Shown here: positions 37,919 to 38,372 of the stretch, piece by piece
How positions within the stretch are numbered: the first letter of the stretch is position 1
Layout: each line of letters starts with the position of its first letter
Assembly (NCBI RefSeq): GCF_001552075.1
Contig: NZ_BCQM01000015.1
Location: 1-38,372 of the forward strand
DNA: 38,372 nt
Direction of reading: 5' to 3'
Source of the DNA: Arthrobacter luteolus NBRC 107841
GTDB taxonomy: Bacteria; Actinomycetota; Actinomycetes; Actinomycetales; Micrococcaceae
The notes under the pieces: generated by a model
What the model was told of the DNA's origin: nothing
What the model saw: the letters and a program-made list of their open reading frames with translations, nothing else
The model's database searches: none
Position numbers and translations under genes: made by a program

Positions 37919-38185
37919 ATGTCCATGCCATCAGGAACCGAGCCGGAGCCCGGCGCGTTCGCACGCGCCGTCAGCGAGGAAGTAAGACTCGCTATGACTC
38001 GGCATCGGAAGAGCGGGGTCCAGCTGGCACTGCTGATCGGCCGCTCGTCGAGCTATACGAACAAGCGACTGCGCGACGAGGCGAGTTTCACCACGACCGA
38101 CATTGAGAGCATTTGCCGTGTGCTGGGTGAGGATCTATTGCAACTGCTGCGTCGGGCCGTAGAGAAGTCCCGCCTCCGTAAATAG
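37919..38185 (+). CDS. Second HTH regulator, immunity-repressor type
   Basis: The 88-aa protein carries VQLALLIGRSSSYTNKRLRD then EASFTTTDIESICRVLGEDL, a pattern familiar from immunity repressors of actinophages (helix-turn-helix followed by a short helix). ATG 37919 has AAGGG ten bases upstream; ATG 37925 is an alternative. Direct repeats upstream may be its operators. In the circular genome it lies between the XRE repressor and the integrase on the same strand, so it could coordinate integrase expression or provide a second immunity. Confidence 0.8.
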   Translation: MSMPSGTEPEPGAFARAVSEEVRLAMTRHRKSGVQLALLIGRSSSYTNKRLRDEASFTTTDIESICRVLGEDLLQLLRRAVEKSRLRK

Positions 38186-38372
38186 GCGACTGCCAGGCAT
38201 ACTCCGGCAGCGCTACCGCAGGTAGCCTCGCGCCGCTCCCGTTACCCAGCGAACGCGCAACCATGGTAGTGTTCTGGGGAAATTCGAGCACGTGTTAGAG
38301 AACATTCAATATTCCGATGGATGTCCCAGAAACCGCTAGATGTAGGGGATTTTCGGGGGTCAGAGCCTCTGG
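38186..38372. other. Right end of the window, no gene found
   Basis: A 6-bp hairpin GCTACC-GCA-GGTAGC (38212-38226) follows the second HTH gene. The rest has no convincing frame. An attachment site should lie here or at the left end if this is an integrated prophage, but no shared repeat longer than about eight bases with positions 1-105 was seen by eye. Confidence 0.4.

Noticed and set aside
38088-38291. 67-aa minus-strand frame
   Set aside because: Antisense to the end of the second HTH gene, without ribosome site or recognisable composition.
1-38372. Terminal direct repeats as attL/attR
   Set aside because: By eye the ends share only short matches (TGTCCCA at 37-43 and near 38320; TGGTAGTG at 52-59 and near 38264), which are too short and not equivalently placed.

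Overview
The window looks like a nearly complete temperate siphophage (prophage) of a high-GC actinobacterium. An Arthrobacter-type (Micrococcaceae) host is my best guess. This rests on the GC-rich composition, frequent GTG/TTG starts, tightly overlapping ATGA/GTGA/TGATG gene junctions, and the style of the HNH, head-tail, NrdH and immunity proteins. No database search was possible, so the host is inference. I found no convincing direct repeat at the two window ends, so the attachment sites are not located.

Layout. (1) 1-2600, mostly plus strand: tyrosine integrase, a possible 49-aa gene, a small secreted lipoprotein (superinfection-exclusion candidate), a degenerate-looking tRNA-Thr(TGT) and bidirectional terminators. 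(2) 2596-24351, minus strand, the late region, so transcription runs from high to low coordinates: two HNH proteins, small and large terminase, portal, MuF-like protein, scaffold, HK97-fold capsid, a 44-aa protein, four head-tail connector/completion proteins, a 57-aa protein, major tail protein, gpG/gpGT tail chaperones with a -1 slippery site, tape measure, three tail-tip proteins, then a lysis cassette (membrane/coiled-coil protein, collagen-like membrane protein, M23 endolysin, holin), an SGNH-hydrolase tail protein and a jelly-roll-like tail protein. (3) 24431-37223, minus strand, the early region: control genes (Cro-like, excisionase-like, Rha/KilAC antirepressor), many small overlapping genes, RecE-like exonuclease, RecT-like annealing protein, SSB, NrdH, HTH and zinc-ribbon proteins, a replication initiator followed by an iteron/AT-rich origin candidate, a resolvase-like PD-(D/E)XK nuclease and further small proteins. 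(4) 37215-38372: divergent promoter/operator region, a plus-strand XRE repressor that is probably leaderless, a pair of 22-23 bp repeats, a second plus-strand HTH immunity-type gene and the window end.

How it works together: the Cro/repressor switch and the second HTH protein would set lysogeny. The antirepressor and excisionase would help leave it. RecE/RecT/SSB and the initiator/origin would replicate and recombine the genome. The terminase with HNH helpers packages it, the head and long non-contractile tail genes build the virion, and the lysis cassette releases it.

The most notable signals are: the 12-bp iteron array that also forms an in-frame basic extension after the initiator's stop codon; a terminator-like hairpin inside an open frame at 34031-34053; a hairpin that hides the Shine-Dalgarno of the SGNH tail gene; two copies of one extended terminator sequence 18 kb apart; a collagen-like membrane protein in the lysis cassette; and at least eight small genes, most with strong Shine-Dalgarno or ATGA-coupling evidence, that a 60-residue cutoff would miss.
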